Counted from the first letter of the stretch, positions 1 through 13,479 are shown. The stretch: 64,000 bases of DNA from Gremmenia infestans (GCA_032629725.1 JAFEVB010000004.1:1364001-1428000); one strand, 5' to 3'. The notes: generated from the letters alone by a model not told the origin. Numbers and translations are program-made.

Positions 1-920
1 TAGAACCATACTACGAAATGAAGAATAATATCATCAGGTTTTGAAAATAGATCGGATGCTATTACAAATCTCTATGATAGCTGTTGGTGAAGTGTATTTT
101 GGAATGAAAGTTACCGAATTTAGAGCACTCCAATCATATGACTCTATGGCGTGTTTAAACTCTATAGAAGAGTAAAAGTTACCATATTGTTGTACTTCCT
201 ATAAACCCCCCACTAGCTTGGCACTAGTAAACGTGAGATCTTACATGCATATACTCCGTACTAATAGTATCTCTCTTGGATACGAAAGAAACCAAATATG
301 ATATGACCTCCCCTGTCTAATAAGGCGGGCTCGGTGCTCCGAATTAAAGTACGCTATCGGCACTCCGAATTCTCGCAATGGAAACTTGTAAGCAGTTACT
401 CGAGGAACCAAACTACTGATATAACCATTTGCGGTGAAACAGGACAACTTTCTATGCTAAATGTGTACTTCCCTTAATGAGCGACAAACCCCCTCGCATC
501 CCGAAGGAGTCGGCCGGCGCCTAAAGCAATAAGGTATTTCGGCACACTTAGCACTGAATAATCTGCGACTGTGATCAGCGTTCCAGCTCGCAGCTAAGCA
601 CGCGTTATGATTTCTTTGAACTCTGGTGCTCTAATAGATATACTTCCGTTTGAAATATTTATGTTATGAGCTGCAGCATGTAATGGCGCTAAGCCCATTT
701 TGGCACGCTAGGCCTCCTCGGATGCCGCTTAGCCATTATTCACGGGATATTTACATATAAAGTTGGCCAGCGCATCCGCGCAAGCCACAAATTTTCAGCG
801 CGTAGGTTGTTTATCAGCATGTGTGAAAAAACCCGGTTTATATGCCATAACCTTTCTATCCTCGGGTTTCAAGTCGCTTACTAGATTCTAGTGTCTTGTT
901 CAAATGGAAGTCACGATACA
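1..920. other. Gene-poor flank
   Basis: No convincing gene is visible. Reading frames are short and lack recognisable motifs. Base composition is ordinary and unlike the AT-rich block further right. It probably holds intergenic DNA or old decayed sequence upstream of the HET relic. Confidence 0.5.
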
Positions 921-1459
921 ATGAAGTATCACTGCCAGTATTGCCGCGATCTGGGGCTTTCCTGTTACAATAAACGCATACCCTTTGGGACCCTTTGGGG
1001 ACTTCTTGAAGGGGAGAGAAGCTGAGTGTGAAGGATGTGATCTAATCCTATCAGCCGTTGATATTTACAAGCCTGGTTGGATTGCTGCTACCCAAGGTCG
1101 TCCACGCTATCTTTTTCAGAAAGAGGATGATCTAAAGGAATCAATGACTGTTCAGCTCGAAGAATATGATAAAGGAAATGGCGATGAGAATGGCTCGGTT
1201 CTGACAACCCAAATACAGATGATTCATCGTATAAGCAAATGAAAACTTCTAAATTTCGATCAAGCCTTGAGATGGTCGCCGATTCCTCCTCGCCTGCTGC
1301 ATACTCTCGTGCTCTGGATTGGCTCAACGATTGCCTCAATAACCACGAAGAATGAAAGCCTGCAGATCCAAGCTTCATGCCGACCCGCCTTATCAACATA
1401 GGGTCTGAGAACAGACAACCGTTCTTATTCAAGCCATCCCATATGGTGCTTTCGGGGTG
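921..1459 (+). pseudogene. Relic of a HET-domain (heterokaryon incompatibility) protein, N-terminal part only
   Basis: The ATG at 921 opens a frame reading MKYHCQYCRDLGL then IPFGTLWGLLEGE, which stops after about 100 nt. The next segment (about 1020-1242, shifted by one base) continues with ECEGCDLILSAVDIYKPGW. A third frame (1278-1459) gives ALDWLNDCLNNHEE, a TGA where this family usually has Cys, then KPADPSFMPTRLINIG. The order of a Cys-rich head, a 'CEGC...' block, a 'WL..CL..H..C' block and a 'PTRLI' motif matches the N-terminal region of large fungal HET proteins. The HET domain itself, normally just downstream, is absent. Two frame changes, the nonsense codon and the missing 3' part mark it as dead. 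The family call rests on remembered motif order, not on a search. Confidence 0.65.
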
Positions 1460-1521
1460 CGTATGAGATGCAGGAGGTCAAAGGTCTTCAGTTGATGGCA
1501 CGCAATGTCTGGGCCTTATTA

Positions 1522-1546
1522 CATGGCATGGCATGGCATGGCATGG
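1522..1546. repeat. (CATGG)5 microsatellite
   Basis: Five perfect tandem copies of CATGG lie upstream of the Mug190-like gene. Confidence 0.9.
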
Positions 1547-1947
1547 TAGCAGCTGGTGGTAGCGCTTATGTCAGCAGCTAATTTTAACAATCCTACGCTA
1601 AGGCCCACGTGATGTGTATTGCAAGATTTCTCAGGTTGTGTTCTTGGCAACGACGATCCTTGTAACTGTGACGCAAGATTCAAGCACCACCAGCACAATT
1701 GCGGGGATGGCAGGAGTACTTGAGACAAGGCATAGCATGGTATGATGGGAATAATGTGGAGGTAGGAAGTCATTTCTTTATACATCAATTCCATTCCATT
1801 TCACTTGTATTACAAGTACTCTTTTCCTGTCTGGCCTTCCTTCAAACAATGCTCCGAGACAGCTAAGCTACTCTCTTCACCTTGTCCAATTCACAGCAAA
1901 ACATTCCCTTGACACGCTGTTCTCGGTTTCGAACAATAAATTTAAGC

Positions 1948-4900
1948 ATGTCTTCAGCGGTAGATTTCGACGAAGAAGCCGCTCGCCGCGACTACAGAGC
2001 ACCCTACTCACACAATCACCCTATACCTACCGTCCAGAGATACCGCGAACATCGTAGCGAGCTTGATGGCAACTACAAACAAGCCGAAGAAGCACAGCAC
2101 ACTGAACAAGACGACTCGCGACTTAAAAGGGCTTTCCATTCTGCAAAGGCTGCCTTCAACGACAATGACGGAGACGAGAAACACCCAGCTGGCGACCCAT
2201 ATCCTACCTCAAATCGAAATATAGACTCGTCGGATCGGACATCCATTGACCACGACCACGACTCGACTATCCCCACCGTTCCGTCTGCAGAAAATGGGGA
2301 AGGAAAGTCTGCTAAGCAAAATGGCAATCAGAAACACGGGAAAGAGGGGTCATCGGCCACTGAAGAAGCTGCCGCACATACAGACCCTAAGAAGAAACGG
2401 AAGGCGATGCAGCACAACAAGCGGGATGATGGTGGACGAGAAGTGACAGACCCAGTCACACATCTTCCTCTCGTCATCCGAGACTCCACTGAAAAGGATC
2501 TGAAGCGAGCATCTGAGAATGAACCAACCCCCGGGTCAAATCACAGATCAGGCACGGGCTTTAACGAGTCATCGAAGTCCCCAAGCCAGCTCCAGACCGA
2601 ACAAGACGAGCTACAGGACGATTTTGATGGCACGCGGAAGCTGTTTCCTCCACCCGCCTTCGATGACACTCGCGCAGGACTAACTCGCGTATATCAATCG
2701 GCATTGACCACAGCATTGAGCATCGTAGTAGGTGCTTCAGCGGTAATTATAAGTTTGTTACTATTTATAATTTCAACCTCCGGAAATACTGCTACGGAAA
2801 CAAAGTCCTGGTTATCAAATGAGCAAGGAAGAAATTCCAACTGGCTGTATCTGGTGTTGGTAATAGTCACATTAGTTGTATTCGTTGTTGGGTTTGCCGT
2901 GATCGTTCTAGTTCGAGGGTGGCTTGCGAAGAAGGTGCAAGCTATTTGGGAAGATGAGGTCTGGGATGCCGCGAGAGTCGAAGAAGAGAATTCAACCCAG
3001 TCGGGTGGACGTCTGCCTGAATCTGTTGCTTGGATGAACAGCTTGCTTGCTTCAGTCTGGCCACTCATCAACCCAGACTTGTTCACCTCTTTGGCCGACA
3101 TGCTAGAAGATGTCATGCAGGCGAGCTTGCCAAAGGTCATCCGCATGGTCAGCGTGGATGACCTGGGACAAGGCAACGAAGCCATACGTGTTCTTGGTAT
3201 TCGGTGGCTTCCTACAGGCGCCGCGGATCAGTCGGTAGACGAGGAAGGGAATCTCAAGAAGACCAGCGATAAGGAGGCGAATGACCGTGGCGCACCGGGT
3301 GAAGGCCAAGAAGAGAACCTCGAGTCGAAGGCTAAAGATGATGATGACCCTAAAGCTTCAAAGAGTGAACAGGAGAAGAAACAGAAAGAGGAAGAGCAGC
3401 AAGCAATACGCGAAGGCATGGAAGCCGAACAAGGCGACTTTGTCAATATGGAGCTAGCATTCGCATATCGAGCACGAAGCTCCGGTAAATCCATCAAGTC
3501 AAAGGCTAAAAATGCACATCTATACCTCAAATTCTACCTCCCAGGAGGCATATTTGTTCCTGTCGTAAGCACAACGCGTTCTTTCAGATTACACTCCCCC
3601 TTTCCGTCATGTTTTATCTCATGTACTCCAACTCCTTACACACCTCCTAAGACAGAAGCTTGTGCTTCTTTTGCTCCTGAAACACTCTTGAATAAGAACT
3701 AACTAACTTCCCCGTCATCTAGTGGGTAGAGTTGCGTGGCATTATTGGAACATTGCGGTTACGAATGCAGCTGACTCCTGACCCTCCTTTCATCAGTCTC
3801 TGTACCTTGACTTTCCTTGGCCAGCCACGAGCAGATCTATCTTGCGTTCCTCTATCGAAGCACCTTCCGAATTTGATGGATGTACCCCTTATATCCTCCT
3901 TCGTTCAGTCGTCAATCGATGCTGCTCTTGCTGAATATGTTGCGCCGAAGAGTTTGACGCTCGATCTCAAAGAGATGCTTGTGGGCGATGACTTCAAGAA
4001 AGATACAGTCGCGCGAGGGGTCCTTATGATTTATGTGAAGGAAGCAAGGGGCTTTAAAGAGGGCGATGGTGGTGTCGGACCCTTCGATGGCTCCAGCGAT
4101 GCTTATGTTACCTGTTCGTGGGGTAAATTTGGGAAAACAATTTCGTCCACTAGGGTCATCGAGAAAGACCAGAACCCCAAATGGCACGAGTGGGCATACC
4201 TACTGGTAACGCCAGAAGAACTCAATGCCGAGGAAAAACTCCGTCTTCAATTGTGGGACTCTGACAAATATACAGCTGATGATGATCTGGGAAGAGTTGA
4301 GGTTGATTTGAAAGAGCTTATGTACAACCCCAAAACAAAGAACCAGCTTTGCGACAGGGAGGATCGATTAAAGGGCCAGGATCCAAGTGAGAATATGCCT
4401 GGCAGCATATCTTGGTCGGTGGGTTACTACTCGAAAACACGAATCACGGAGGATCAGCTTGTGGCCCAGACTGATGATAAAAAAATCAAAACTAAGGATG
4501 ACCTCAAGAAGCAAGTCGCGGAATCCGCCGAAGGTAAGCTCCGGGAAGCAACAAAGCACGATGAGTCAAAGGAGGTCAATCAGCAGAAGACCCAAGATTA
4601 CAAGGATCGGGAAAATGCTTTAATCTGTTCCTCCCCGCCTGATCAGAAGTTCTTAAGCGGAATTCTGTCCATCCAGATCCATAATATCACAGGCCTCGCA
4701 GTCGAATCACCACAGAAAAAGGATCATGACAATACTGCCGACAGGGAAGATCAAGCTGAGCAATCCGACGACCTTCCTAGCAGCTACTGCACCATTATCT
4801 TGAACCACAAGCAGGTATACATGACACGCACGAAGCCAAAGAACGCGAAGCCCTTCTTCAATGCTGGGATAGAATACTTCATCCGCGACTGGCAGAACGC

Positions 4901-6053
4901 CGAAATCATGATCAGCTGCAGAGACAGCCGAGAGCGAGAAAATGATGCATTACTAGGTATTGTATACCTCCCATTGGCCAAGGTGTTCGAGAAACGGAGT
5001 CAAGTCATGGATATGTACCCCCTCGTTGGTGGTATGGGCTTCGGACGTGCTCGCATCTCAATGGTATTCCGCAGCATCGATTTGCAACTCTCCAAAGAAC
5101 TTAGAGGGTGGGACTACGGAACTCTCGAGCTCAAATCTCCTGTCGTGCCCAAACGTGGACTGCCGAAAGACCTGATCGGTCATCGTATCAAGTTTCGCTC
5201 CAACATGACACGCGTGAAGATGCAACCGAGCAATGGCGAGTGGCGGCCCAAACAAAATGATTCAGTCTTTCTTCCTTGCCGCCAACGCTACGCTATGGCT
5301 CTCGTCGTCGAGTTCCGAAAATCTAGTCTAGGCCCAGATTCGACGCCCGCATTCGCTGTGTTCTGGCTGAAAGATATACCTGACGAAGAAGAGCGTACGA
5401 TCACAATGCAAGTCTGGGCTGGCGGAAAAGAAAATCTCAAACGGGCCACTTCCTGCGCTAGCTACCATGGAATGGAAGCGGATGATAAGCCGCTTGGGGA
5501 GATTAAGGTTACGATGAAATTTTGGCGAGGGCTTTCAGGATACCATAAAAAATATGCGCAGAAAGATCGTAGTGGGAATATGCAGAACGTGATGGAAGTG
5601 CTTGATACTGTCAACGATGAAATTCAGAGTGAGAGCGAGTCAGACGATGGAAGTGATTCGGATTCCAGCGACTCGGACAGTGAGAAGAGCGGCGCTGAGA
5701 AAATCAGGAGTAAGAAGCTCGCAACGCATACGAATCAGTCGGACTCCGACTCTGATTTGCATCATGACTCTGATGCAGGGAGTAAGAACCCTTTAAAGAA
5801 AGTCAAGAAGCTGAAAAAGGAGGTCATGAATGGCCATAATGACTCTGATGATGGTTCCAGGGGCGCGGTGGGCATGATGAGGGATTATAAAGATCATCAT
5901 CGACAGTTGCATCGGAAGCACAAGGGTTTGATGCAATGGCGCGGTGCGAGAACCGCGGATTGGGCGTTGGGTAAGATGAGGCATGCGAAGGGAGGCGTGG
6001 AGGGCTTGTTTGAGCACTCGGAGAAGAAACCTGGGGTCGAGACCGAGGTCTAA
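1948..6053 (+). CDS. mug190: Mug190-like SMP/C2-domain membrane protein
   Basis: Two exons, 1948-3564 and 3723-6053, join in phase 0 and encode about 1315 residues. The ATG at 1948 is the first in frame. The N-terminal 250 residues are charged and low in complexity. Two adjacent hydrophobic segments (about residues 254-278 and 297-323) form a likely ER hairpin. An SMP-like lipid-transfer domain follows (about 350-630); the exon junction lies inside it, joining GGIFVPV to WVELRGIIGT. C2 domain 1 begins near residue 638, with DGSSDAYV and DSDKYTADDDLG resembling calcium-loop motifs. C2 domain 2 begins near residue 850. The tail has Ser/Asp runs and basic patches. Family members (S. pombe Mug190, tricalbins, E-Syts) act at membrane contact sites; that role is inferred from architecture. 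Its only intron is unusual and is listed separately. Confidence 0.85.
3565..3722 (+). repeat. Introner-like intron in the Mug190-like gene
   Basis: This 158-nt intron starts GTAAGCACAAC, has the branch-like CTAACTAAC and ends CCCCGTCATCTAG. It closely resembles, almost end to end, the 156-nt intron at 53875-54030 in the unrelated OPT gene. The other introns in the window are 45-76 nt and unrelated in sequence. Near-identical long introns in unrelated genes are what is described as introner-like elements in filamentous fungi. Confidence 0.75.
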
Positions 6054-6640
6054 AACTTTTGCAGCCATCGACATTGTACAGTAGTATTCAATAGCATAGG
6101 GTTGGCGGCATAAATTATAATTAGATACTAGAAAAGGTATCCTTCTTCTATCTCAGGCAACGAAGATCCAGGTCAGTTCCATTGCTATAAGGATTCCTTG
6201 AATCCGTGGAGTATTCCGCTTTTAGATAGTTAGAAGATGGAAGATAGACATGATCACAGAAGGAGACCACCGTATTTAGTATCGAGTGTCGCCACAGCGC
6301 ATTACGGTTAAAAGAATGATTTGTTTGCTATTCTAGTATATAACTCTTACTATAAGTTATGGTTATTCAGAGACTGTGGGTTATGCTGTCATTATATTCT
6401 TGCTGTCAAATTTCTTTATAAACTTGTATTCAACAGCTATCGGTTAAGTCATTTAGCAGTCGTGAAATGGGTGGAGGGCAGGGTATGGTGATTTACTATT
6501 AAGTCGCTTTCTAAAGGATTGGAAGATTGGACCTCACCTAGCTCTCCTATAAGTGTATAAAGCATTTTATTTTTGAACTTTAATAGCTAGTATTGTGGAG
6601 AGACAATACAACCGCGGACTCTAGGCTAGGATCTAACTTA
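6054..6640. other. 3' flank grading into AT-rich DNA
   Basis: No gene is seen after the Mug190-like stop codon. Composition turns sharply AT-rich near 6600-6650, which I take as the left edge of the RIP-damaged block. Confidence 0.6.
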
Positions 6641-8088
6641 TAGTTTTATTATTATATAAATATATATATTAAAATAAACTATATAAAAAAGTGTATTATA
6701 GAATAGATAATAATCTAAATTTAGTAAAGTGTCTAATTTTATAAGGTATAGTATAGTACTAGCTATATACTTTACTTTATATAATATTTTATTTAGTTTC
6801 TACTATATTTATCTTTTCTCTAAAAGCTTACTTAATCTAAGTAATATACTACTTTTATTAATTTTACTACTAAAAGAAAAGCAAAAAGATATATAAAATT
6901 AGTTCTTTTAAGTTTTCTTTTAAGTATACTAACTTAATAATATCTTTTTATTATTATTCCTAAGTAAATTAGTAGCGCTAGTCTACTTTTATTACTAACT
7001 ACTTATAACTTCTTCTACTTTACTACTTTTTTTAACTTTAACCTTTTTATTATATACTACTTTACTTTTTATTCTTACTTTTTATCTACTATAGTTTATA
7101 ATTTTTCTTATCTGCTATTATTACTTTAATATAGATCTTGCTTTCTAAAAATATATATATTAATATTAATATATAATAACTAAATAAATATATATATTAA
7201 TATAGTTTATTAATATAATTTATTAATATAGCTTATTAATATAGCTAAAGATTAAATTAACTAATTAAAATACGCTAAATATATAAAAACTAATAAGTAT
7301 AATTAATAAAAAACGCATTTTAGATCGCTCTAATTTATATATCTAAATTGCTTTAAAATCCTTTATAGAAAAAACTAAATACAGTTTAGTATAATTGCTT
7401 TATATTTTACTTTATCTATTTTTCTATTTTAATTATAATACTATTTATATTAATAAAAGTCTTTAATAACTTATTAGGATTTATTTTTATTATTATATCT
7501 ATAAAATTATTCTTTCTATTAATCTATTAAATCTTATATAGCTTACACTTTTTATAAACTTCTTATAAACCTATAATATTAATTATTAGTTGCTTTTTCT
7601 TTATTATTCTTAGCTTTATAAGATATTTATAAAAAGAGAAAAAGTCTATATAGATAACTATTTTAATTAAAGATATCTTTAGTTCCTAGGTAATTTGCTT
7701 AAAGATAGTATTAATAATAATTCTTATATCTACTTTTATAACTATATTATAGATCTTAAAAGCTAAGCTATTTCTTATTACTTTTTTACTTTTTATAAAG
7801 TTCTAATAGATAATATTTCTAGTAATAGTAAACTTATCTTCTGTTTTATTTAGCCTTTTATTAGCTAGTATAATAATAAATCCTAGCTAAGAACTTAAGT
7901 CTTTATTATTAGCTAATAATCTATCTATAAAAATAAATAGTTAAGCTATAGAAAGTATTAAAAAGATATAATATAAGCCTTTTTCTAGGTTATTTATCTA
8001 CTATTTTAGGCGCTTATTTAGGCCTATAACTTTACTTTTATTAGGCTCTTAGTATTATATTATAATTAATAGATTAAATATAGCTTTT

Positions 8089-8520
8089 TATTACGAATAT
8101 AATATATAACCAAGGGACCTTAGGCTTAATGTCTAACTCTAGACGTAGGAGAACCCTTAGTAAGAACAGATCTTCCTTCTTTAAGCAAGAGACGTTTTTC
8201 TAGTATATTAGTCACGTGACGGACTAAGGAGGACCGTAGGGATCCTCACGGCCTGTCAGGATCTATCGGGATCTAAAGGTATAAAGGTTCTATATAAGGC
8301 TGGGTTATTACCTATTAGATAGGAGCTTTATGCTTAACTTAAATAGTATTTCCTAATATACGCTTATTACTTTATACTTTATAATAAGCTATACTTCTAA
8401 GTATAGCAACTAGTGATCTATTAATAGATATTAATATTAACCTAATAATAACTTAGGTCTAGGGACCTACTTAAGTTATAAGACTTACCCTAGCACTATA
8501 TAGGCTAGGCGATTATTATA
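8089..8520 (+). repeat. 5' LTR of element A
   Basis: This 432-bp LTR begins TATTACGAAT (TG changed to TA, as RIP would do) and ends GATTATTATA. It matches 14110-14541 and, in reverse, 26290-26721 and 32311-32742. The flanking duplication CTTTT lies at 8084-8088. Confidence 0.92.
8211..8298 (+). promoter_or_regulatory. Probable promoter region of the element A LTR
   Basis: The LTR contains an E-box-like TCACGTGA near 8212 and a TATA-like CTATATAAGG near 8290, spaced as a pol II core promoter might be. Both are retained in B's 5' LTR and the TATA-like word is retained in all four LTRs. Function is inferred. Confidence 0.4.
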
Positions 8521-8597
8521 CTTTAAGCACTAGTCTCTCTATTAATAGAATAATATTATCCACCGGATCTACTAAGGGGAAGGATACCCTAACCCTA

Positions 8598-11500
8598 ACG
8601 CTAACTCTAGCTTCTACGCCAGCGCTAGCCTAGACTCTTGCGGTATAGGAACGAACTATGATTATTAAGACACCTAACACGTTCTATAGGGATAGGGGCA
8701 AGTTAGATAACTTTCTAACTTTAATAGATATATATATCCTATTTAACTAATACTTATTTAGAACTAAGGCAGTAAAGGTTATCTATATAATCAGTTACCT
8801 TTAGGGCGTAGCCTTTAACTAGGTTAAGACCTATATTAATAACTTTATAGCAAATAAGACTAGTTAGGGGCAAGTTACAACTAGGGCAAGAATCTTAACC
8901 TAGGCTATATTTATAAGCTATAAGGCATTTAAGAAAAATATCTAATAAGTCTTTAGCAACCTTAAATAGTAAAGTATAGCCAAATAGGAGCTATAACAAT
9001 TAAAGCAGAATAAGTTAGCCTCCAAGTATATAGCTAGGTTCTAATAGTATTCGGACATGGCAGGATAGGGCAACCGCGCCCTAACCAGCTAGTACTATAT
9101 AGGACTAAAGGACTTTATTAAGGACAAGCTAACTAGGATAGACCGACTAAATAGTCTCGCTAAAATAATTAAGGAAGCGGTTAAGATTAATAACTAATTC
9201 TTTAAGAGGTCCCTTAAATGGAAGGGGACCTATAACTTTAGTAAACGATTAGGGAAGATAGAATTAGCAGGAAGAAAGGATTAAGGGGACCTAATAGAAA
9301 TTAACGCCGCTTACCGGAAGCTAAACCTACTCTCTAGGGAGAAATAGGATAAGCGATATTAGAAGGGACTCTATTTTAAGTGTGGATTGCCCGGACACTT
9401 AGTATCCTCTTATAGATAGAAGAAGGGGAAAGGACCCTAAAAGAAATAAAATATAAGCGCGGCTATATAAACCTTAGGTGTAGCATTGCGACCTAACCCT
9501 TAAGGGATAGGAGTATAGTATGCAACCACCTAAGTATAAAAGCTAGGAAATAAACACAGAAGAGAAGGCAAGCCTATCTTAGAATCCTACGGACCAGCTA
9601 CCTGATATGGATAAAGAATAGATTATAGCTAGTAATAAGCTTTCTATAGGAAACTGGTAGGAACCTAAAGAGGGGGATAAACCGGCCTTTAAAGGGGACT
9701 TCTAGCTAGGAATAGAGAAACTAGAAGAAGGCATATACTATATAGTTATATACTAAGACACACGACAAGTCGTCTTTAGGGCACCTTAACGGCCTAGGAT
9801 TGTTAAAGGCATCCCTAGAGAGGAGATGCTAAGGCTAAACTTAATTATAGAGCCAGGAGATATCTAGGAAATTACTAGTAAAGGGTTAGGCAAACGCATT
9901 TAGAGGAAAATAACTTTTCCCCTATTTCCTACAAACCTAACAATTTTCGCCTAGTAATATATTAGTAATAAAGCATAAAGCATATTCGCGCTAAACACCC
10001 CATATTAACTAATAAGGTAGGAAGGCAGTTACCAACTATAGGAAAACCAATTTATAGGATATAAGGTCCTAGAAGGAAGACAACTAGGAAAGCAAGTGGC
10101 GGCTATAGGGGGCCGAAACCATATAACGCTAAACGCCTATACTAGAGGAAAGGAGCTACGGGTTATACTTAACTCTAGTGCGTAGGGGAACTTCATCTCG
10201 CTAGAAGCTATGAAGAGGCTTAATATACTAGTATAAGAGAAGAAGGAACCCTACCCACTTACTATTATTAATAGGACGGCGATTAAAACAAATGGAGGGA
10301 TAGTTAAGCATAAGACTATACCTATACGGGTAACTATTAGAGGTTACTAGGAGGAAATTAGCCTGGATATGATCCGTATTAGAGATAATCAGGCTATTTT
10401 TAGTGTTTCTTGATTAGATAATATAATCTAGAAATTAACTAGAAAACTTATAAGGTAAAGTTTACCTGATGTAGCTATATATTAAAATAACTATATAGCT
10501 ATAGAGAGGTTAGCGCCACCTCCTATAACGCGCTAGGGCACGCAACCCGAGGCCCTCCACCAGATAATATAAAGGTTAAAAAAGAGATACTAGTATAGTA
10601 TAAGAAGTTTAAATAGATGTTTAATAACCTATAAGGTAAGGAGGCCTTACCTAAACATTAACTATAGGACTATAAGATACCGCTTAAGGAAGGATGCAAA
10701 CCTTCTTAGGAACTACTTCGCTGGTATAGTAAAGAAGAGATAAGACTATAGAGGGAGTATATTAATAAGGCGTTATCTAAGGGATAGATAAGAGAGTCGC
10801 ACTCTCTATTAGGAGCGCTAATGCTATTTGCAAAGAAGAAAGACGGACCGGATCGATTTTATATTAACTACTAAAAGTTAAACGAGATAACTATAAAAAA
10901 TTAATACCTACTACTATAGGCAGATAATATGCAAGACTATCTAAGAAAGGCGGTGATCTTTATATAACTAGATATAAGGGACGCATATTACCTAATCCGC
11001 ATTATGAAGGGCAAGGAATAGAAAACGGTATTTTAAACCAGATTTGGTTACTATAAGTACTAGGTTATACTATTTAGGCTAACTAACGCCCTAGTAACCT
11101 ATTAAGAAGTTAACTATAACGTATTAAGGGCTTTCTTAGACAGGTTCTATATATATTACCTTAATAATATACTAGTATATTCAGACGATAAGGAATAGCA
11201 CGTAGGATATATGATATAGGTCTTAGAAGCACTTATAGCAAAGGGATTCCGCCTAAAGCTATCTAAGTATAACTTCTATATAAAAGAAATCACCTTTCTA
11301 GGCTATATAATTATGCTAGGGAAAATCGGCCTGGACCCTAAAAAGGTCCAAGCGATTATTACCTAGGGAGACGCTAACTATAGTTAAATAGGTGTAATCT
11401 TTCCTAGGATTTGCAAACTTCTACTAGAAGTTTATTAAGTTATATTTAAAGAAGGCTCTACTACTTATAGACCTAATAAAAAAGGAGAAGGAGTTTAAAT

Positions 11501-13459
11501 AGATAGATAAAGCGGAAAAGGCATTCTAAGAGCTAAAGCAGGCCTTTATAGAGGAACCTATCCGCTAGAACTTCTAGCTAGAACTTAAGTCTAATAGCGG
11601 AGATGGACGCGTCAGATAGGGCAATAGGGGGAGTGCTTATATAGAAATATAAGAATAGCAGCTAGTATCTAGTAGCGTACTACTCTAGAAAAATAATATC
11701 CGTAGAACTTAACTATAATATATATAATAAGGAACTCCTAGTAATAGTTAAAGCATTATAGGAATAGAGGGTTTACCTTTAGGGGGCTAACTTCCTAGTA
11801 ATAATTCTTACTAATTATAAGAATCTTATCGGCTTTACTACGACTAAAGACTTAAATAGGCGATAGATAAGGTAGGTAGAGATACTTGCTACCTATAACT
11901 TACAAATTAAATATATAAAGGGAATAGAGAATATACGCGCTAATGCACTAAGTTGGAAGCTAGGATATAAGATAAAAGAGGAAATAAAGGGCGTGCAATC
12001 TTCTAGGAAGATGGCGATAACCTTATCCTAAATAAATAATAAATCGCAGCTAGCGACCTGCGTTAACGGCGACCTATTTACAGATAAAATCAGATTAGTA
12101 TATAAAGGGGATATAGTAGCGGAAGGCATCTGTAATACTTCTAGAAGAATATAGAGGGGCTCCTACTATATAAGAATAAGATATATATCCCTAAGAGTAT
12201 CCGAAAAGAATTTATTAAGGAATAATATAAGCTACCAGCTTATAGATATTAGGGAAACACTAGAACCTAGGAAAGGCTCTCGCGGAGATACTATTTCCTA
12301 GGCATGCGAATAATAGTTAAGGAGGTTATTAGCAAGTGTAATACTTGATATAGAATAAGGTATTACGATACGCCCTATATAGTATAATGCAATCACCTGA
12401 TATGCTAAAGACTCCCTAGACATCTATTATATAGGACTTTGTAGTTAAACTACTACTATCTAAGGATCTAATAATAGGAGTAGAATACGATTCTATCCTA
12501 GTTATTATAGATAGGTTAATAAAATACACCTATATAATACCCTATAAGGAATTAAGCACAGCTAAAGACTTAGCCTAGGCATTTCTCTAAGTAGTAGTAG
12601 TAAACTATAGCGCGCTAGAAGAAATTATATTAGATAGAGATCAGCTCTTTACTTTAAATTCTAGATAGCATTCACGGCTCTGCTAGGTATTAAAAGGAAA
12701 CTATTAATAAGTTTTCACCTATAAACCAACGGATAAACTAAACGGATAAATTAGATAATAGAAATATATATCTGGTGTTATATAAACTATAAGCAGAATA
12801 ACTAGGTAGGACTTCTACTACTCGCCCTAGTTTGCATATAATATATTAGCCGCGGAAAATATAAAGATCTTACTAGCATATACGAATTATAGTTATAACC
12901 CCAAGGCCTACCGCTCTGCGATAACCTTAGGAGTAGATAACCAATCCGCGACTATACAGGTAGAAGACCTTAAAGCACTTTAGGAGGAACTAGCTAGCGA
13001 CCTAGCATTCTTTATAAAGAGAGCAGCGTTGTACTATAACGGAAAACGTAGTATAGAACCTACGCTTAAAGAGGGGGATAAGGTCTACCTAATACGAAAA
13101 AAATATTAAGATAAAACAACTAAGCATAAAACTGGATCATAAGAAGCTAGGGCCGTTTAAAATCAAGCGAGTGTAGGACTAGTTAACTATAAATTAGTAC
13201 TACCTAGAATAATAAATATATATCTAGTATTCCATATATCCCTCCTTAAACCAGCACTACTAGGGGCGCTACCCGCGCCTGTCACGGAAATCTAACTAGT
13301 TAACCCTAACGCCGAATATAAGGTTAAAGCGATACTAGACTATAAATAGGTTAGAGGAAGTATTAGGTACTTGGTTAAATAGATAAACTACCTATACTTA
13401 GAAAACACCTAGGAGCTAGGGATAATACTTAGGGACCTTAAGATATTTATAGACTATTA
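8598..13459 (+). pseudogene. Element A gag-pol remnant (gag, PR, RT, RNase H, integrase, chromodomain)
   Basis: The likely start is at 8598, where A has ACG but copy B keeps ATG (32233). The zinc knuckle at 9372-9413 reads YFKCGLPGH with two Cys codons changed to TAT. The protease active site near 10165 reads LNSSA, where DSGA is expected. RT begins near 10840 (DRFYINY, family FCVDYR); its catalytic motif near 11160 reads YLNN instead of YLDD. RNase H starts near 11600 with MDASDRAIGG. Integrase runs about 12130-12900. A chromodomain-like end (ILDYK, RYLVK, NYLYLEN) lies at 13329-13459. Stops are almost all TAG or TAA at Gln/Trp positions, so the product is dead. Some frame changes between domains are also present. 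Confidence 0.85.
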
Positions 13460-13479
13460 AGGTTAGCACCCCGACCTGA

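Noticed and set aside
8658..8660. ATG at 8658 as the gag start of element A
   Set aside because: Copy B has a different sequence here (CTGCG), so A's ATG is probably a product of two transitions; an ATG in B at 32233 (ACG at 8598 in A) fits the frame of the zinc knuckle.
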